The position numbers and the translations under genes were made by a program. A stretch of DNA of 39,771 bases. It comes from an uncultured Clostridia bacterium (GTDB lineage: Bacteria; Bacillota; Clostridia; Christensenellales; Borkfalkiaceae). Location of the stretch: NCBI GenBank assembly GCA_947631005.1, contig CANRJR010000019.1, positions 1 to 39,771 on the forward strand, written 5' to 3'. Positions 8,705-17,423 of this stretch are shown here, in pieces. A model generated the notes under the pieces. It was given only the letters and a program-made list of their open reading frames with translations. It ran no database searches and was not told the DNA's origin. Position 1 is the first letter of the stretch; every line of letters starts with the position of its first letter.

Positions 8705-9774
8705 CTCAACCTCTCCTCCGTCTCTGCGTCGAACAAGAACAACTTATACGGTTTGATATCGAATTTCAACTGCTCCGCGCCCTCGGGAAGCGCGACGTCG
8801 CTGTCGATGATGCTGCGGACGGTGGGCTTCGTGGAACTCTCGTGCGTGGAAACGACCGACTTGTCCCTGCCCATGACCTCGATATGGTCGACGTTCAGCG
8901 TCAGCGCGCCCTGCGGATTGTAGATGAATCCCTCGGGACGGATGCCGACGTAAACCTCGCGGTCGCCGTACGGGGCGTCCCCGACCGCCTCCTCGCCGAT
9001 ATACGCCTTCCCGCCTTGGATCTTCCCCTTGAAGATGTTGATGGGAGGCGTTCCGAGGAAGTTCGCAACGAACAGATTGTTGGGATCGTCGTAAATGTGC
9101 TGCGGCGCGCCGATCTGCTGGACGACGCCCAGCTTCATCACGACCATGATGTCGCAAATACTCATCGCCTCTTCCTGGTCGTGCGTGACGAATACCGTCG
9201 TAATGCCCGTCGTCCGCTGGATGCGCTTGATCTCCTCGCGCGTCTGTAAGCGAAGGCGCGCGTCCAAATTGGAAAGAGGCTCGTCCAAAAGCAACACGTT
9301 GGGCATTTTGACGAGCGCGCGGGCGATGGCGACTCGCTGTTGCTGTCCGCCCGAAAGTTCGTGCGGCTTGCGCGCCATCAAGTCCTCGATCTGCACCAGC
9401 CGCGCCGCGTCGAGCGCGCGGGCGTTCCCCTCTTCACGGTTGATCCGCATGTTGTCGAGCGGGAAGCGGATGTTCTGCTGCACCGTCATGTGGGGGTACA
9501 GCGCATAATTCTGGAACACCAACCCAACGCCGCGTTTTTCGGCGGCAAGCGTGGTCACGTCCTGGTCGTCGAACAAAATTTTCCCCGACGTCGCGGTCTC
9601 CAAACCGCTCAACATGAAGAGCGTTGTCGACTTGCCGCAACCCGACGGGCCGAGCAATCCGACAAGCTGTCCCGAGGGGATCTCGATGTTCATGTCCTCC
9701 ACGGCGTGTACGGCTTTGCCTCCCTTGGTGCGGCTCGGGAAAACTTTGGTCAAGTGCTGAATGGATATCCTCAT
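8701..9774 (-). CDS. ABC transporter ATP-binding protein (MsmX/UgpC type)
   Basis: Cytoplasmic ATPase of 357 residues energising the sugar-type importer encoded downstream. Walker A GPSGCGKST at 42-50, Q-loop Gln88, signature LSGGQQQR at 140-147, Walker B VLLLDEP at 160-166 and H-loop His198 are all intact. The C-terminal ~120 residues look like the TOBE/OB regulatory domain of MalK/MsmX/UgpC proteins (YVGIRPEGF region). Many Bacillota use one shared MsmX for several importers. Here the ATPase gene sits in the operon with its permeases. Confidence 0.95.
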   Translation of the reverse strand: MRISIQHLTKVFPSRTKGGKAVHAVEDMNIEIPSGQLVGLLGPSGCGKSTTLFMLSGLETATSGKILFDDQDVTTLAAEKRGVGLVFQNYALYPHMTVQQNIRFPLDNMRINREEGNARALDAARLVQIEDLMARKPHELSGGQQQRVAIARALVKMPNVLLLDEPLSNLDARLRLQTREEIKRIQRTTGITTVFVTHDQEEAMSICDIMVVMKLGVVQQIGAPQHIYDDPNNLFVANFLGTPPINIFKGKIQGGKAYIGEEAVGDAPYGDREVYVGIRPEGFIYNPQGALTLNVDHIEVMGRDKSVVSTHESSTKPTVRSIIDSDVALPEGAEQLKFDIKPYKLFLFDAETEERLR

Positions 9775-9779
9775 ACGCG

Positions 9780-11057
9780 TTAAACCTCTCGTTTTACTAT
9801 CTTGATCGTTTTATCCGTACGGTAACCCTCGACTTCGAGGTTGTCGGGCAGGTCGACGGGCGCGTACGCCCTGTCGATATCGATGAACGGATTGACGTAC
9901 ACCCCCGCCTTCAACCGTACCGTTGCGGTATAGCCGTTCTCCTTTAAGAGGGAGAACACGGCTTCCCCGTCCGTATTCGTGTACTTGATCTTCACGCTTC
10001 CGTGAAACTCGGGAACTTCGGTAAGATCGAGCGTCAAAGTCACCATACTGTAATAGTCGTGCCCGAACACGTCCTCTTTGGGCGACTTGTCTTTGTGCGG
10101 GATCTTGCATACCCCGAATAAAAACCACTTGAAAAATTTGATGATATAGTGCGATCCCAGCAAAAAGTCGGCTATGATGTAGATCGCGACGAAATAGAGG
10201 ATGACAAACGGGATCGCTTTCTTGTTCGCCTGTTTGGATACGGTTTTCGCCGCCGCCCCGTACGCGTCGGAGGACGCGGTGAGCACGCACCCCTCTTCCT
10301 TTCCGAGCGCGTCCGTCACCGATTTTACGTACTCGTTGCGCTTTTCGTTCAGCTCCCGCTGTTCTTCGTCGGTCGCCCCCTCCCTGTTCACCGCGGCGAC
10401 CCATTCGTTGTATGCGCCGATGTCGCCGAAACAATCGAAGAATTTGCTCTCGAATCCGAGAACGCCGTCCGCCTCGGCTTCCAAGACGGTATTGCCCGCC
10501 TTGTCGGTGAACCGCAGCGACTTCACCGAAGAAACGTCGCTCTCGCGGATCTCCAAAACGATAAACCCGTTTTGCTTGTAGGTGACGATCCCGTCGTTCT
10601 TCCCGTCGCCGTTCTCGTCGTAATCGAGAAGCGGGAGGGTCTTTTCTTCGCCGCTCCCCGTCGTGACCCGAAGCGACGTGCCGTTGTTCTCTCTCGAAAA
10701 TACGTCGTAGCGGTCGGAAACGCCAAAGACGTACCCCTCATAGCATTTATAGAGCGAGCCGTGGGCGGGCGCGCCCTCTTCCGCGTCCCTGTCGTAGACC
10801 TCCATCACCGTCTCGAACAGGACGATCCCGCCGCCCTCTTCAAAGGTTCGGTTGAGGACGGGATCTTCCCTGAACCCGACGGGCTCGGCAAGTACGATCC
10901 CCGTAACGAAATCGCCTTCGCCGAGTGCCTTTGCGATCACCTTTGCGGGGACGGTAAACGTTGCGAAGTACCCCGGCAAGGTGAGCGAAAAGACGACGCC
11001 GATGCCGAACGTGAAAATGAAATAGACGACTGTGGCGAAAATTTTACTTTTCTTCAT
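9780..11057 (-). CDS. membrane protein of unknown function in the ABC importer operon
   Basis: I do not recognise this 425-residue protein. One membrane helix lies at residues 6-28 and another at about 281-301, with a hydrophobic patch following. The ~250 residues between them are hydrophilic and probably extracytoplasmic. They contain an acidic loop, DYDENGDGKNDG (145-156), with the DxDxNGDGxxD spacing of calcium-binding EF-hand/dockerin-type loops. The C-terminal ~100 residues form a beta-rich domain after the second helix. It overlaps the preceding small gene by 14 bp and precedes the ATPase gene by 5 bp, so it is co-transcribed with the importer. Confidence 0.75.
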   Translation of the reverse strand: MKKSKIFATVVYFIFTFGIGVVFSLTLPGYFATFTVPAKVIAKALGEGDFVTGIVLAEPVGFREDPVLNRTFEEGGGIVLFETVMEVYDRDAEEGAPAHGSLYKCYEGYVFGVSDRYDVFSRENNGTSLRVTTGSGEEKTLPLLDYDENGDGKNDGIVTYKQNGFIVLEIRESDVSSVKSLRFTDKAGNTVLEAEADGVLGFESKFFDCFGDIGAYNEWVAAVNREGATDEEQRELNEKRNEYVKSVTDALGKEEGCVLTASSDAYGAAAKTVSKQANKKAIPFVILYFVAIYIIADFLLGSHYIIKFFKWFLFGVCKIPHKDKSPKEDVFGHDYYSMVTLTLDLTEVPEFHGSVKIKYTNTDGEAVFSLLKENGYTATVRLKAGVYVNPFIDIDRAYAPVDLPDNLEVEGYRTDKTIKIVKREV

Positions 11058-11340
11058 TCTGCGACGGGTCGGACGGCGCGCCGGACGCGTCCCGCGCTTC
11101 GCCCTCCGTTTCCTCCGCGGTCTGCCCGCCTACCGAAGTCGTCCCGTCGGTACGTTGGATATTCGATTTGAACGCGACTTCCCGCTTTTTGAGGTTTTCG
11201 CGTTGCTCTCTATACTGCTTCTTGTTGAACACTGGGATCAAAAAGTACACGATGACGCAGAGCACAACGATCGCCGCGAGCACAATGAAAAAGATGATGT
11301 CTGTCGATTTGAGCGGATTCAGCTCAAGTAATGCGGGCAT
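11044..11340 (-). CDS. small single-span membrane protein, first gene of the ABC operon
   Basis: A 98-residue protein with one strongly hydrophobic helix (about residues 15-38, IIFFIVLAAIVVLCVIVYFL). A basic stretch (KKQYREQRENLKKREVAFK) and an acidic, disordered tail follow. No family recognised. It is the first gene after the promoter at 11429-11457, with GAGAGGA upstream of its ATG, and overlaps the next gene. It may assemble with the following membrane protein, but that is inferred only from position. Confidence 0.7.
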   Translation of the reverse strand: MPALLELNPLKSTDIIFFIVLAAIVVLCVIVYFLIPVFNKKQYREQRENLKKREVAFKSNIQRTDGTTSVGGQTAEETEGEARDASGAPSDPSQNEEK

Positions 11341-11428
11341 TTCCTCTCTTCCTCCAAAACCGCCCGTGCGGGGCGTCCTTTTTGAAAATACTGAAAAGTT
11401 CGTTCTGTGACAAATAACCTCTGATTGG

Positions 11429-11457
11429 ATTATATCATTTTTTTACATATAAGTCAA
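11429..11457 (-). promoter_or_regulatory. sigma-A promoter of the ABC importer/nuclease-lipoprotein operon
   Basis: On the minus strand, -35 TTGACT (11452-11457), 17-bp spacer, -10 TATAAT (11429-11434). The leader of about 80 nt contains a short GC hairpin (CGCCC/GGGCG, about 11366-11381) followed by TTTT, which might attenuate transcription weakly. An AT-rich hairpin (ACAAAAA/TTTTTGT at 11479-11500) just upstream could terminate the previous operon, but this is weak. Confidence 0.85.
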
Positions 11458-11530
11458 TCCTATAAGCGATATTTTTTTACAAAAAACGAAAGATTTTTGT
11501 AAATTTATTTCGCAAACGACCGATTCTGTC

Positions 11531-12442
11531 TTATTCCGCACCCGAAATGCCGTCCGTTTTCCAAATGGCGTCCGCAAAACCCGCGTAGTCGATGAAAGGA
11601 TTGCGGTTGTGCTGGATGGAGAACGCCGCCTCGTTGCGCGTCGTTTCGATCTCGTCTACGGGGTCGAGCGCGTTCCAGCGAAGCAGCATGGCGATCGCCG
11701 CTTCCTCGGAATCCGCCGCAACGACGTTGGTGAATTGAAGCGTCCCGAAATACCGCTCCACGTTGTCGCCCGCGCCGCCGTTGGTCGTGCCGTGCACGTT
11801 CGCATAGGTATTATAGTGCACGTACACATAGAACACGATGCGCGCGACGTCCCCTTTCACGTTGTCGTTGGGCTCGAACACGCCGCCCGCGTGCTTGCCG
11901 CCCACCTTGGAATTTTCGCCGTCCGTCGTTTTGGAATAGATCTCGCTCCCGCCCGACACTTCGCCGTACTTGCTGTCGGCGCGCGTCCCGTTCATCTTCA
12001 CTTCCGAGGGGCGGATGTGATGCAGGTCGGACCCGCCGCCCTCCGTCCCCCAAAGTTTGTTCGAGAGTGCCTTGGGCCAGACGTGTTCGCGGTTCCACCT
12101 GCCCGCGTCGCTCCCCGTCTTGGTGTATTCGCGGATGGGCTCGTGCGTATAAAATTCCACGATCCCCTCGCCGCCGTCCGTCGCGGGGTCGGTTGCCGTC
12201 GCATTGTCGCGGCAATCGGCGTACGAGCTGTACTTGGTATGCGTGGCGGTGATGAGGTCGTGCAGCTGTCCGAGCAATTCCTCGCCCGACACGGCGGTGA
12301 TATCGGTGTAATACCCCGTCGGATCGGGGAATTCGAGCTTGTCCGTATGCGATTTGCCGCGGTCGCACCCGACCGCAAGCGCGGAAACGCCGCAGAGCAG
12401 CGCGGCAAAGAGGACCGCCGTGATTTTGAAGTGATGTTTCAT
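11531..12442 (-). CDS. endonuclease I family lipoprotein
   Basis: A predicted secreted, lipid-anchored DNase of 303 residues. The signal peptide ends at a lipobox before Cys26. The endonuclease I (EndA/Vvn-like, beta-beta-alpha metal) core is visible: RWNREHVWPK (about 116-124, with H120), then DLHHIRPS (139-146) with N151 and R154 of the NGTRADSKYG block. The frame extends upstream to 12511, but ATG 12442 begins the signal peptide and has AAGGGAGAAG in front of it. It lies 19 bp after tdk and is the last gene of the deoxynucleoside operon. This places an extracellular nuclease under the same control as the enzymes that consume its products. Confidence 0.9.
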   Translation of the reverse strand: MKHHFKITAVLFAALLCGVSALAVGCDRGKSHTDKLEFPDPTGYYTDITAVSGEELLGQLHDLITATHTKYSSYADCRDNATATDPATDGGEGIVEFYTHEPIREYTKTGSDAGRWNREHVWPKALSNKLWGTEGGGSDLHHIRPSEVKMNGTRADSKYGEVSGGSEIYSKTTDGENSKVGGKHAGGVFEPNDNVKGDVARIVFYVYVHYNTYANVHGTTNGGAGDNVERYFGTLQFTNVVAADSEEAAIAMLLRWNALDPVDEIETTRNEAAFSIQHNRNPFIDYAGFADAIWKTDGISGAE

Positions 12443-12461
12443 ATTCTTCTCCCTTGTGCGT

Positions 12462-13040
12462 TTAACCTTGTTCGGCTCTGCGTTTGAGCCAGCATTTTCT
12501 GCACATCGCAACGTACCTGTCGTTGCCGCCGATGCAGATCTGCGACCCCTCGGTGACGATCTTCCCGTTCTCGTCGAGACGGGCGTTCACCGTCGCCTTC
12601 GCCCCGCAGGTGCAGACCGACTTGATCTCGCTGATGGATTCGGCGATCTCGAACAGACGCTTGCTCCCGGGGAACAGGTGGGTCGTGAAATCGGTGGAGA
12701 GCCCGAAGCAGAGCACGGGGATATCCCGTTCGATCACGATATCCGCGAGCTGGTCGACCTGCTCGGGGGTCAGAAATTGGCATTCGTCCACGATGACCAC
12801 GTCGCGGTCGGGATAGACGTTGCAATACAGGGCGTGAAGATCTTCGTCCGCGCCGACGGCGATCGCCTCCTGCTGTAAGCCGATGCGCGACCGCACGACG
12901 GTCTCCCCGTCGCGGGTGTCGACCGCGGGCTTCAACAGCAGAACTTTCATGTCGCGCTCTTCGTAGTTGAATTTGGTGATGAGTGCCTGCGCCGTCTTGG
13001 AACACCCCATCGCCCCGAATTTGAAATACAGTTTCGCCAT
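12462..13040 (-). CDS. tdk: thymidine kinase
   Basis: Cytosolic type II thymidine kinase, 192 residues: thymidine + ATP to dTMP. The P-loop reads GAMGCSKT (9-16), a variant of the more usual GPMFSGKT/S. DECQF at 85-89 supplies the catalytic Glu. The C-terminal zinc site is present as CTCGA and CRKC. The start ATG at 13040 precedes MAKLYFKFGA, as in other family members. It sits between the pyrimidine phosphorylase and the nuclease gene, so thymidine released from DNA can be either phosphorylated or cleaved. Confidence 0.95.
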   Translation of the reverse strand: MAKLYFKFGAMGCSKTAQALITKFNYEERDMKVLLLKPAVDTRDGETVVRSRIGLQQEAIAVGADEDLHALYCNVYPDRDVVIVDECQFLTPEQVDQLADIVIERDIPVLCFGLSTDFTTHLFPGSKRLFEIAESISEIKSVCTCGAKATVNARLDENGKIVTEGSQICIGGNDRYVAMCRKCWLKRRAEQG

Positions 13041-13064
13041 ACCTTTCCTTTGTATTCCGTCCGT

Positions 13065-14363
13065 TCAGCCGACGATATCGTAGACGAGCGGCTCGTCGGC
13101 GGGACGCTGCCCGATCTCGGTCGCCGCAAGCAGTTTTTGCTCGGCGGCGTCAAAGGAGGCGGGATCGTCCGAATACAGCGTCGCGATGCTCTCCCCCGCG
13201 CGCACGGCGTCCCCCGTCTTTTTGTGCAGGAGGATGCCCGCCGCGTAGTCGATGGCGTCCTCGGCGGTGTTCCTGCCCGCGCCGAGCGCAAGGCTGGAAA
13301 GCCCGTACGCCTCGGCGTCCGCGCGGCAGAGATAGCCGCTTGCGGGCGCGCAAACTTCGCGCTTGTATTTCGCCTGTTTGAAGCGCGCGGGATCGCGGAT
13401 GAGGCGGACGTCGCCCCCCTGCGCCGCGACCATTTCGCACAATTTTTCGAGCGCGCTCCCGTCTGCGATCGCCTTGCGCGCCAGCGCGATCCCCTCGGAC
13501 GGCGTACCCATGTCCGCGAGCGAGAGCATATATCCCGCGAGCGTGACGCAAACTTCGGTGAGATCTTCCGGTCCGTTTCCGCGAAGCGTTTGGATCGCCT
13601 CGATCACTTCGAGGGAATTGCCGATCGCATAGCCGAGCGGTCTGTCCATATTGGTGATGAGCGCGACCATCTTTTTGCCCGCGTTCTTGCCGATGTCCAC
13701 CATGAGCCGCGCGAGTGCCTTGCTCTCTTCCACGCTCTTCATGAACGAGCCGCTCCCCGTCTTTACGTCGAGGACGATGCAGTCGTCGTCGGCGGCGAGT
13801 TTTTTGCCCATGATGCTCGCGGCGATGAGCGGCATGCTGTCGACGGTCGCGGTGACGTCGCGCAGGGCGTACAATTTTTTATCGGCGGGGGCGAACTGTT
13901 TGGACTGCCCGACGATGGCGATGCCGATCTTTTCGACCTGTTTCAGAAATTCCGCGTCCGAAAGGGTGGTGCGGAAGCCGTCGATCGCTTCAAGCTTGTC
14001 GATCGTCCCCCCCGTGTGTCCGAGCCCTCTGCCGCTCATCTTGGCGACTTTCACGCCGAGCGAAGCGACGATGGGCGCGACGACGAGGCTGGTTTTATCG
14101 CCCACGCCGCCCGTCGAATGTTTGTCGGCGCGGATGCCGCGGATGGAGGAAAAGTCCAATTTATCCCCCGAATCGCGGACGGCATAGGTGAGGTCGCAGG
14201 TCTCGCGCACCGTCATCCCCTTAAAATAGATCGCCATGCAGAGCGCGGAGATCTGGTAATCGGGGATACTCCCGTCCGTAACGCCGCCGATGAAGTAGGC
14301 GATCTCCTCTTTGGAGAGCTCCCCGCCGTCCCGTTTCTTTTTGATGATGTCGTACATTCTCAT
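13065..14363 (-). CDS. pdp: pyrimidine-nucleoside phosphorylase
   Basis: Cleaves uridine, deoxyuridine and thymidine with phosphate to the base and (deoxy)ribose-1-phosphate. 432 residues, the normal length. The phosphate-binding KHSTGGVGDK (81-90) and the family signature SGRGLGHTGGTIDKLE (110-125) are complete, and the C-terminal alpha/beta domain is present. Thymidine phosphorylase DeoA is the close alternative; the Bacillota enzymes of this type usually take both pyrimidines. Located 24 bp upstream of tdk. Confidence 0.95.
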   Translation of the reverse strand: MRMYDIIKKKRDGGELSKEEIAYFIGGVTDGSIPDYQISALCMAIYFKGMTVRETCDLTYAVRDSGDKLDFSSIRGIRADKHSTGGVGDKTSLVVAPIVASLGVKVAKMSGRGLGHTGGTIDKLEAIDGFRTTLSDAEFLKQVEKIGIAIVGQSKQFAPADKKLYALRDVTATVDSMPLIAASIMGKKLAADDDCIVLDVKTGSGSFMKSVEESKALARLMVDIGKNAGKKMVALITNMDRPLGYAIGNSLEVIEAIQTLRGNGPEDLTEVCVTLAGYMLSLADMGTPSEGIALARKAIADGSALEKLCEMVAAQGGDVRLIRDPARFKQAKYKREVCAPASGYLCRADAEAYGLSSLALGAGRNTAEDAIDYAAGILLHKKTGDAVRAGESIATLYSDDPASFDAAEQKLLAATEIGQRPADEPLVYDIVG

Positions 14364-14390
14364 AGTCTGCCTCCGTTGCCGAACGCGCTT

Positions 14391-15833
14391 TTATTTTCTC
14401 CCGCCCGCGGAAATGTAATCCGCAACGAGATCTCTCGCATAGATCCCCCCGCCGAGACGGGCGACTTCCTCGATCCCGTTCCGTTTATAGGTGGACGTGT
14501 AGCTGTCTACGACGATATAGTAGGTCTGGCTGTCGACGACGTCCCCCGCCGAAATCTTCGAATAGGTGTGATAGTTGTCCTTATCCGACAGGAAATTGGC
14601 TTTGAGGTTTCTCCCCGAGATCTTCCCGAGCACGATGGCATTGTCGAACGGGAGGAGGGAATACAGGTCGGCGTACGTCACGTTGCCCGACGCGAGATCG
14701 TAAGGATTGCGGGTTTTGAGATAGCCGCCGCCCAACACGATATCGTACTCTTTCCACGTTTCGACCCCGCGCTTATAATACAGTTCCGCGACTTTTTCGG
14801 CGATGTCGCTCGAATTCCATTTCGAGGCGTTCTTGCCGAGCACGGTGTTGTAGGGATCGGAATCGGGGAAATATTTTCGGAAGAGGTCGTCGACGACGGG
14901 ATCGTCGTCGAGCTTGCTGTCGGCGTACTCCCGCGCCCCGATCAGGCTCGGCGTCACGGTATAATCTCCCGACGCGCCGAACGAAACGACGGCGCGGCTC
15001 AAATACCTGTTCTCGCTCCCCGCCTGCATGTGATAGATCCCGTATTCGTCTTTGAGGATATAGCTGCGGTGGGTGTGCGCCTCGAACACGAGATCGACGT
15101 ACCCGTCCGAGAGCTTGGTATCGTAATAGGGCATGTCCGCGTCGGTCACGTCGACGATCCCGCGGGAGGAGAAAGAATCCCCGCCGTCGTGGATGGAATA
15201 GACGATGAAATCGCAGCCCGCCTTGCGCAGGCGGGTGGATTCCGCCTTGACGAGCTCGGTGAGTTCATCGCCCGTCGCAAATTCGAGCCCGCCGCTGAAC
15301 TCGCCCGAGATCGAACTCAAACAGTCGCCGATCGCGCCGATCAAGCCGATCTTCATGCCGCCCCGCTCGACGACGGCGGACGCCTTGCAATAATTCACCG
15401 CCTCCCCGTTGTAGGTCACGTTGAGGGCGAGAAAGGGAAATTCGGCGAGCTCGCTGTTGGGGGTGAGCACGTCCGCCCCCCAATCGTACTCGTGGTTGCC
15501 GAGCGTCATGGCGGCGAAGTTTGCCTCGTTCATCCACTCGGTCATGAGCTTCCCCTTGTTGGCGGACGACTCCACCGTCCCCTGCCACATGTCGCCCGAG
15601 GAGAGCAAGATCTCCTCCTGCGCGCCGTCGGCATAGAGGTCTTTCATAAAGGTCGTGAACTCGTCCACGCCCGGCTGGGTGTCGCTGTCCATGAACTTTC
15701 CGTGCAGGTCGTTCACGGCATAAAAGGCGAGCTCGGGCAGAGGTCCTTTCCTGCGCGGTCCGCACGCGCAAAGCGCGCCCGCGACCGACAGAAGAAACAA
15801 AAGGGCGGCTGTCAGTTTGGCGAAGTGTTTCAT
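14391..15833 (-). CDS. 5'-nucleotidase/metallophosphatase lipoprotein
   Basis: A predicted surface-bound 5'-nucleotidase of 480 residues that would dephosphorylate nucleotides to nucleosides outside the cell. Lipobox LCAC with Cys24. The calcineurin-like metal motifs are all present: NDLHG (41-45), SGD (79-81) and GNHEYD (112-117), followed by histidine motifs further on (HDGGDS and EAHTHRS). The C-terminal substrate-specificity domain of the UshA/YfkN family covers about residues 330-480. It sits within the deo-type operon between cdd and the pyrimidine phosphorylase, in the logical position between extracellular DNase and nucleoside catabolism. Confidence 0.92.
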   Translation of the reverse strand: MKHFAKLTAALLFLLSVAGALCACGPRRKGPLPELAFYAVNDLHGKFMDSDTQPGVDEFTTFMKDLYADGAQEEILLSSGDMWQGTVESSANKGKLMTEWMNEANFAAMTLGNHEYDWGADVLTPNSELAEFPFLALNVTYNGEAVNYCKASAVVERGGMKIGLIGAIGDCLSSISGEFSGGLEFATGDELTELVKAESTRLRKAGCDFIVYSIHDGGDSFSSRGIVDVTDADMPYYDTKLSDGYVDLVFEAHTHRSYILKDEYGIYHMQAGSENRYLSRAVVSFGASGDYTVTPSLIGAREYADSKLDDDPVVDDLFRKYFPDSDPYNTVLGKNASKWNSSDIAEKVAELYYKRGVETWKEYDIVLGGGYLKTRNPYDLASGNVTYADLYSLLPFDNAIVLGKISGRNLKANFLSDKDNYHTYSKISAGDVVDSQTYYIVVDSYTSTYKRNGIEEVARLGGGIYARDLVADYISAGGRK

Positions 15834-15848
15834 TTGGTATGGGGCTCC

Positions 15849-16250
15849 TTACAGATCGGACTCCGAAAAGGAAAGCGGAAGAAGCTCTTCGAGGGTATAT
15901 GCCCGAAAGCGTTCCGTATTCCCGAGCAAGATCTTGAATTGCTTGGGACAAAATTCGGCGATGACCTGACGGCACACCCCGCAGGGCGCGCAAAATTCCG
16001 CCGTCTCCCCCTCTCTGCCTCCGACGATGGCGAGCGCGGCGAAGTTGCGTTCTCCCGCGCTCACCGCCTTAAAAATTGCCGTGCGCTCGGCGCAGACCGT
16101 CGCCGAAAACGCCGCGTTTTCGATGTTGCAACCCGTGTACACCTTTCCGTCCGCGGTGAGAAGTGCCGCGCCGACGCGGAAGTGCGAATAGGGCGAATAC
16201 GAACGGCTGCGCGCCGCTTGCGCGCATTCCATCAATTCCCGGTCGGTCAT
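15849..16250 (-). CDS. cdd: cytidine deaminase
   Basis: Deaminates cytidine and deoxycytidine to uridine and deoxyuridine, feeding the pyrimidine phosphorylase next to it. 133 residues, the tetrameric short form. Zinc ligands Cys53 (in the CAERTA motif), Cys90 and Cys93 (PCGVC) and catalytic Glu55 are present, plus SPYSHFRVGAAL at the N-terminus and CNIENAAFSA at 41-50. The frame is open far upstream, but the ATG at 16250 overlaps the deoB stop codon (ATGA) and begins MTDRELM; the longer version would run through deoB out of frame. Confidence 0.95.
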   Translation of the reverse strand: MTDRELMECAQAARSRSYSPYSHFRVGAALLTADGKVYTGCNIENAAFSATVCAERTAIFKAVSAGERNFAALAIVGGREGETAEFCAPCGVCRQVIAEFCPKQFKILLGNTERFRAYTLEELLPLSFSESDL

Positions 16251-17410
16251 TTGCGGACGCTCCCCCAGAAGCTCTCGCCGCGCGTGTTTTTCTGCGGCAC
16301 GCCGAAATATTCGAGCACGGTCGCGCTGATGTCCGAAAAGCTCGCGCGCGTTCCGAGGTCGACGCCCGCCTTGACGCCCGCCCCGTAGATGAGCATGGGC
16401 GTGTATTCGCGGGAATGGTCGGTCGACGGGGTGGAGGGATCGCACCCGTGGTCGGCGGTGATGATGAGGACGTCGTCCCGTTTCATGTCCCGCGCGAACG
16501 CGGACAGGAATCCGTCGAACTCGGTCGCCGCGGCGGCATATCCCGCCACGTCGTTCCGATGTCCGTATTTCATGTCGAAATCGACGAGGTTGACAAAGCA
16601 CAGCCCGTTGAAATCCCGCCCTTGCAGTTGCTTGGTCACCTGCATTCCGTGCGTGTTCGACGTGGTGCGGTTGCTTTCGCTGACCCCCTTCCCCGCGAAG
16701 ATATCGAAGATCTTGCCGACGGAGATGGTGTCGTATCCCGCGGCTTTCATGAGGTCGATCATGGTGTCTGCGGGCGGTTCGAGCGAGAAGTCGTGGCGGT
16801 TGGACGTGCGCGTATAGGGATATTCCCCCGTGAACGGACGGGCGATCACCCTGCCCACGCCGTGCGGCGGGACGAGCATTTCGCGGGCGATCTCGCAGTA
16901 GCGGTACAGCTCGGCAACGGGAACGACGTCCTCGTGCGCCGCGATCTGGAACACGCTGTCTGCCGACGTGTAGACGATGAGCGCGCCCGTTTCGACATGC
17001 TCGCGCCCGTAATCTTTGATGACCTCCGTCCCCGAATAGGGCAGGTTACAGATCACCTTGCGCCCCGTCTTTTGTTCAAATTCTTGAATGACTTCGGGCG
17101 GGAAACCGTGGGGATAGGTGGGCAGCGGGTCGGGCGAAACGATGCCCGCGATCTCCCAATGCCCGATGGTGGTGTCTTTCCCCATCGACTTTTCCGCCAT
17201 TCTCGCATAGCTTGCGCGGGGAGACGGTACGCCGCCGCCCACGCCTTGGATATTGAAAAGTCCCATTTCGGTCAGGGTCGGGCAACGAAAGGCGGGATGA
17301 TTGCGGATCGCGCCCAGCGTGTTGCTCCCCTCGTCGTGCCACAGTCCAGCGTCGGGAAGTTCCCCCACGCCGAAACTGTCGAGAACGATCAAAAATAATC
17401 TCTTTGCCAT
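16247..17410 (-). CDS. deoB: phosphopentomutase
   Basis: Interconverts (deoxy)ribose-1-phosphate and 5-phosphate, linking the phosphorylases to deoxyribose-phosphate aldolase. 387 residues, the usual length. Alkaline-phosphatase-fold motifs are seen: D11-S12-FGVG at the N-terminus (metal), KDTTIGHWE (79-86, the phosphorylated Thr region), and ADHGCDPSTPSTDHSREYTP toward the C-terminus (metal ligands). It lies 13 bp after deoD and overlaps cdd by 4 bp. Confidence 0.96.
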   Translation of the reverse strand: MAKRLFLIVLDSFGVGELPDAGLWHDEGSNTLGAIRNHPAFRCPTLTEMGLFNIQGVGGGVPSPRASYARMAEKSMGKDTTIGHWEIAGIVSPDPLPTYPHGFPPEVIQEFEQKTGRKVICNLPYSGTEVIKDYGREHVETGALIVYTSADSVFQIAAHEDVVPVAELYRYCEIAREMLVPPHGVGRVIARPFTGEYPYTRTSNRHDFSLEPPADTMIDLMKAAGYDTISVGKIFDIFAGKGVSESNRTTSNTHGMQVTKQLQGRDFNGLCFVNLVDFDMKYGHRNDVAGYAAAATEFDGFLSAFARDMKRDDVLIITADHGCDPSTPSTDHSREYTPMLIYGAGVKAGVDLGTRASFSDISATVLEYFGVPQKNTRGESFWGSVRK

Positions 17411-17423
17411 ACGACCTCCGCTG

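Noticed and set aside
13050..16388. 1112-codon plus-strand open frame opposite pdp, the 5'-nucleotidase and cdd
   Set aside because: It is an antisense shadow of three clearly conserved genes.
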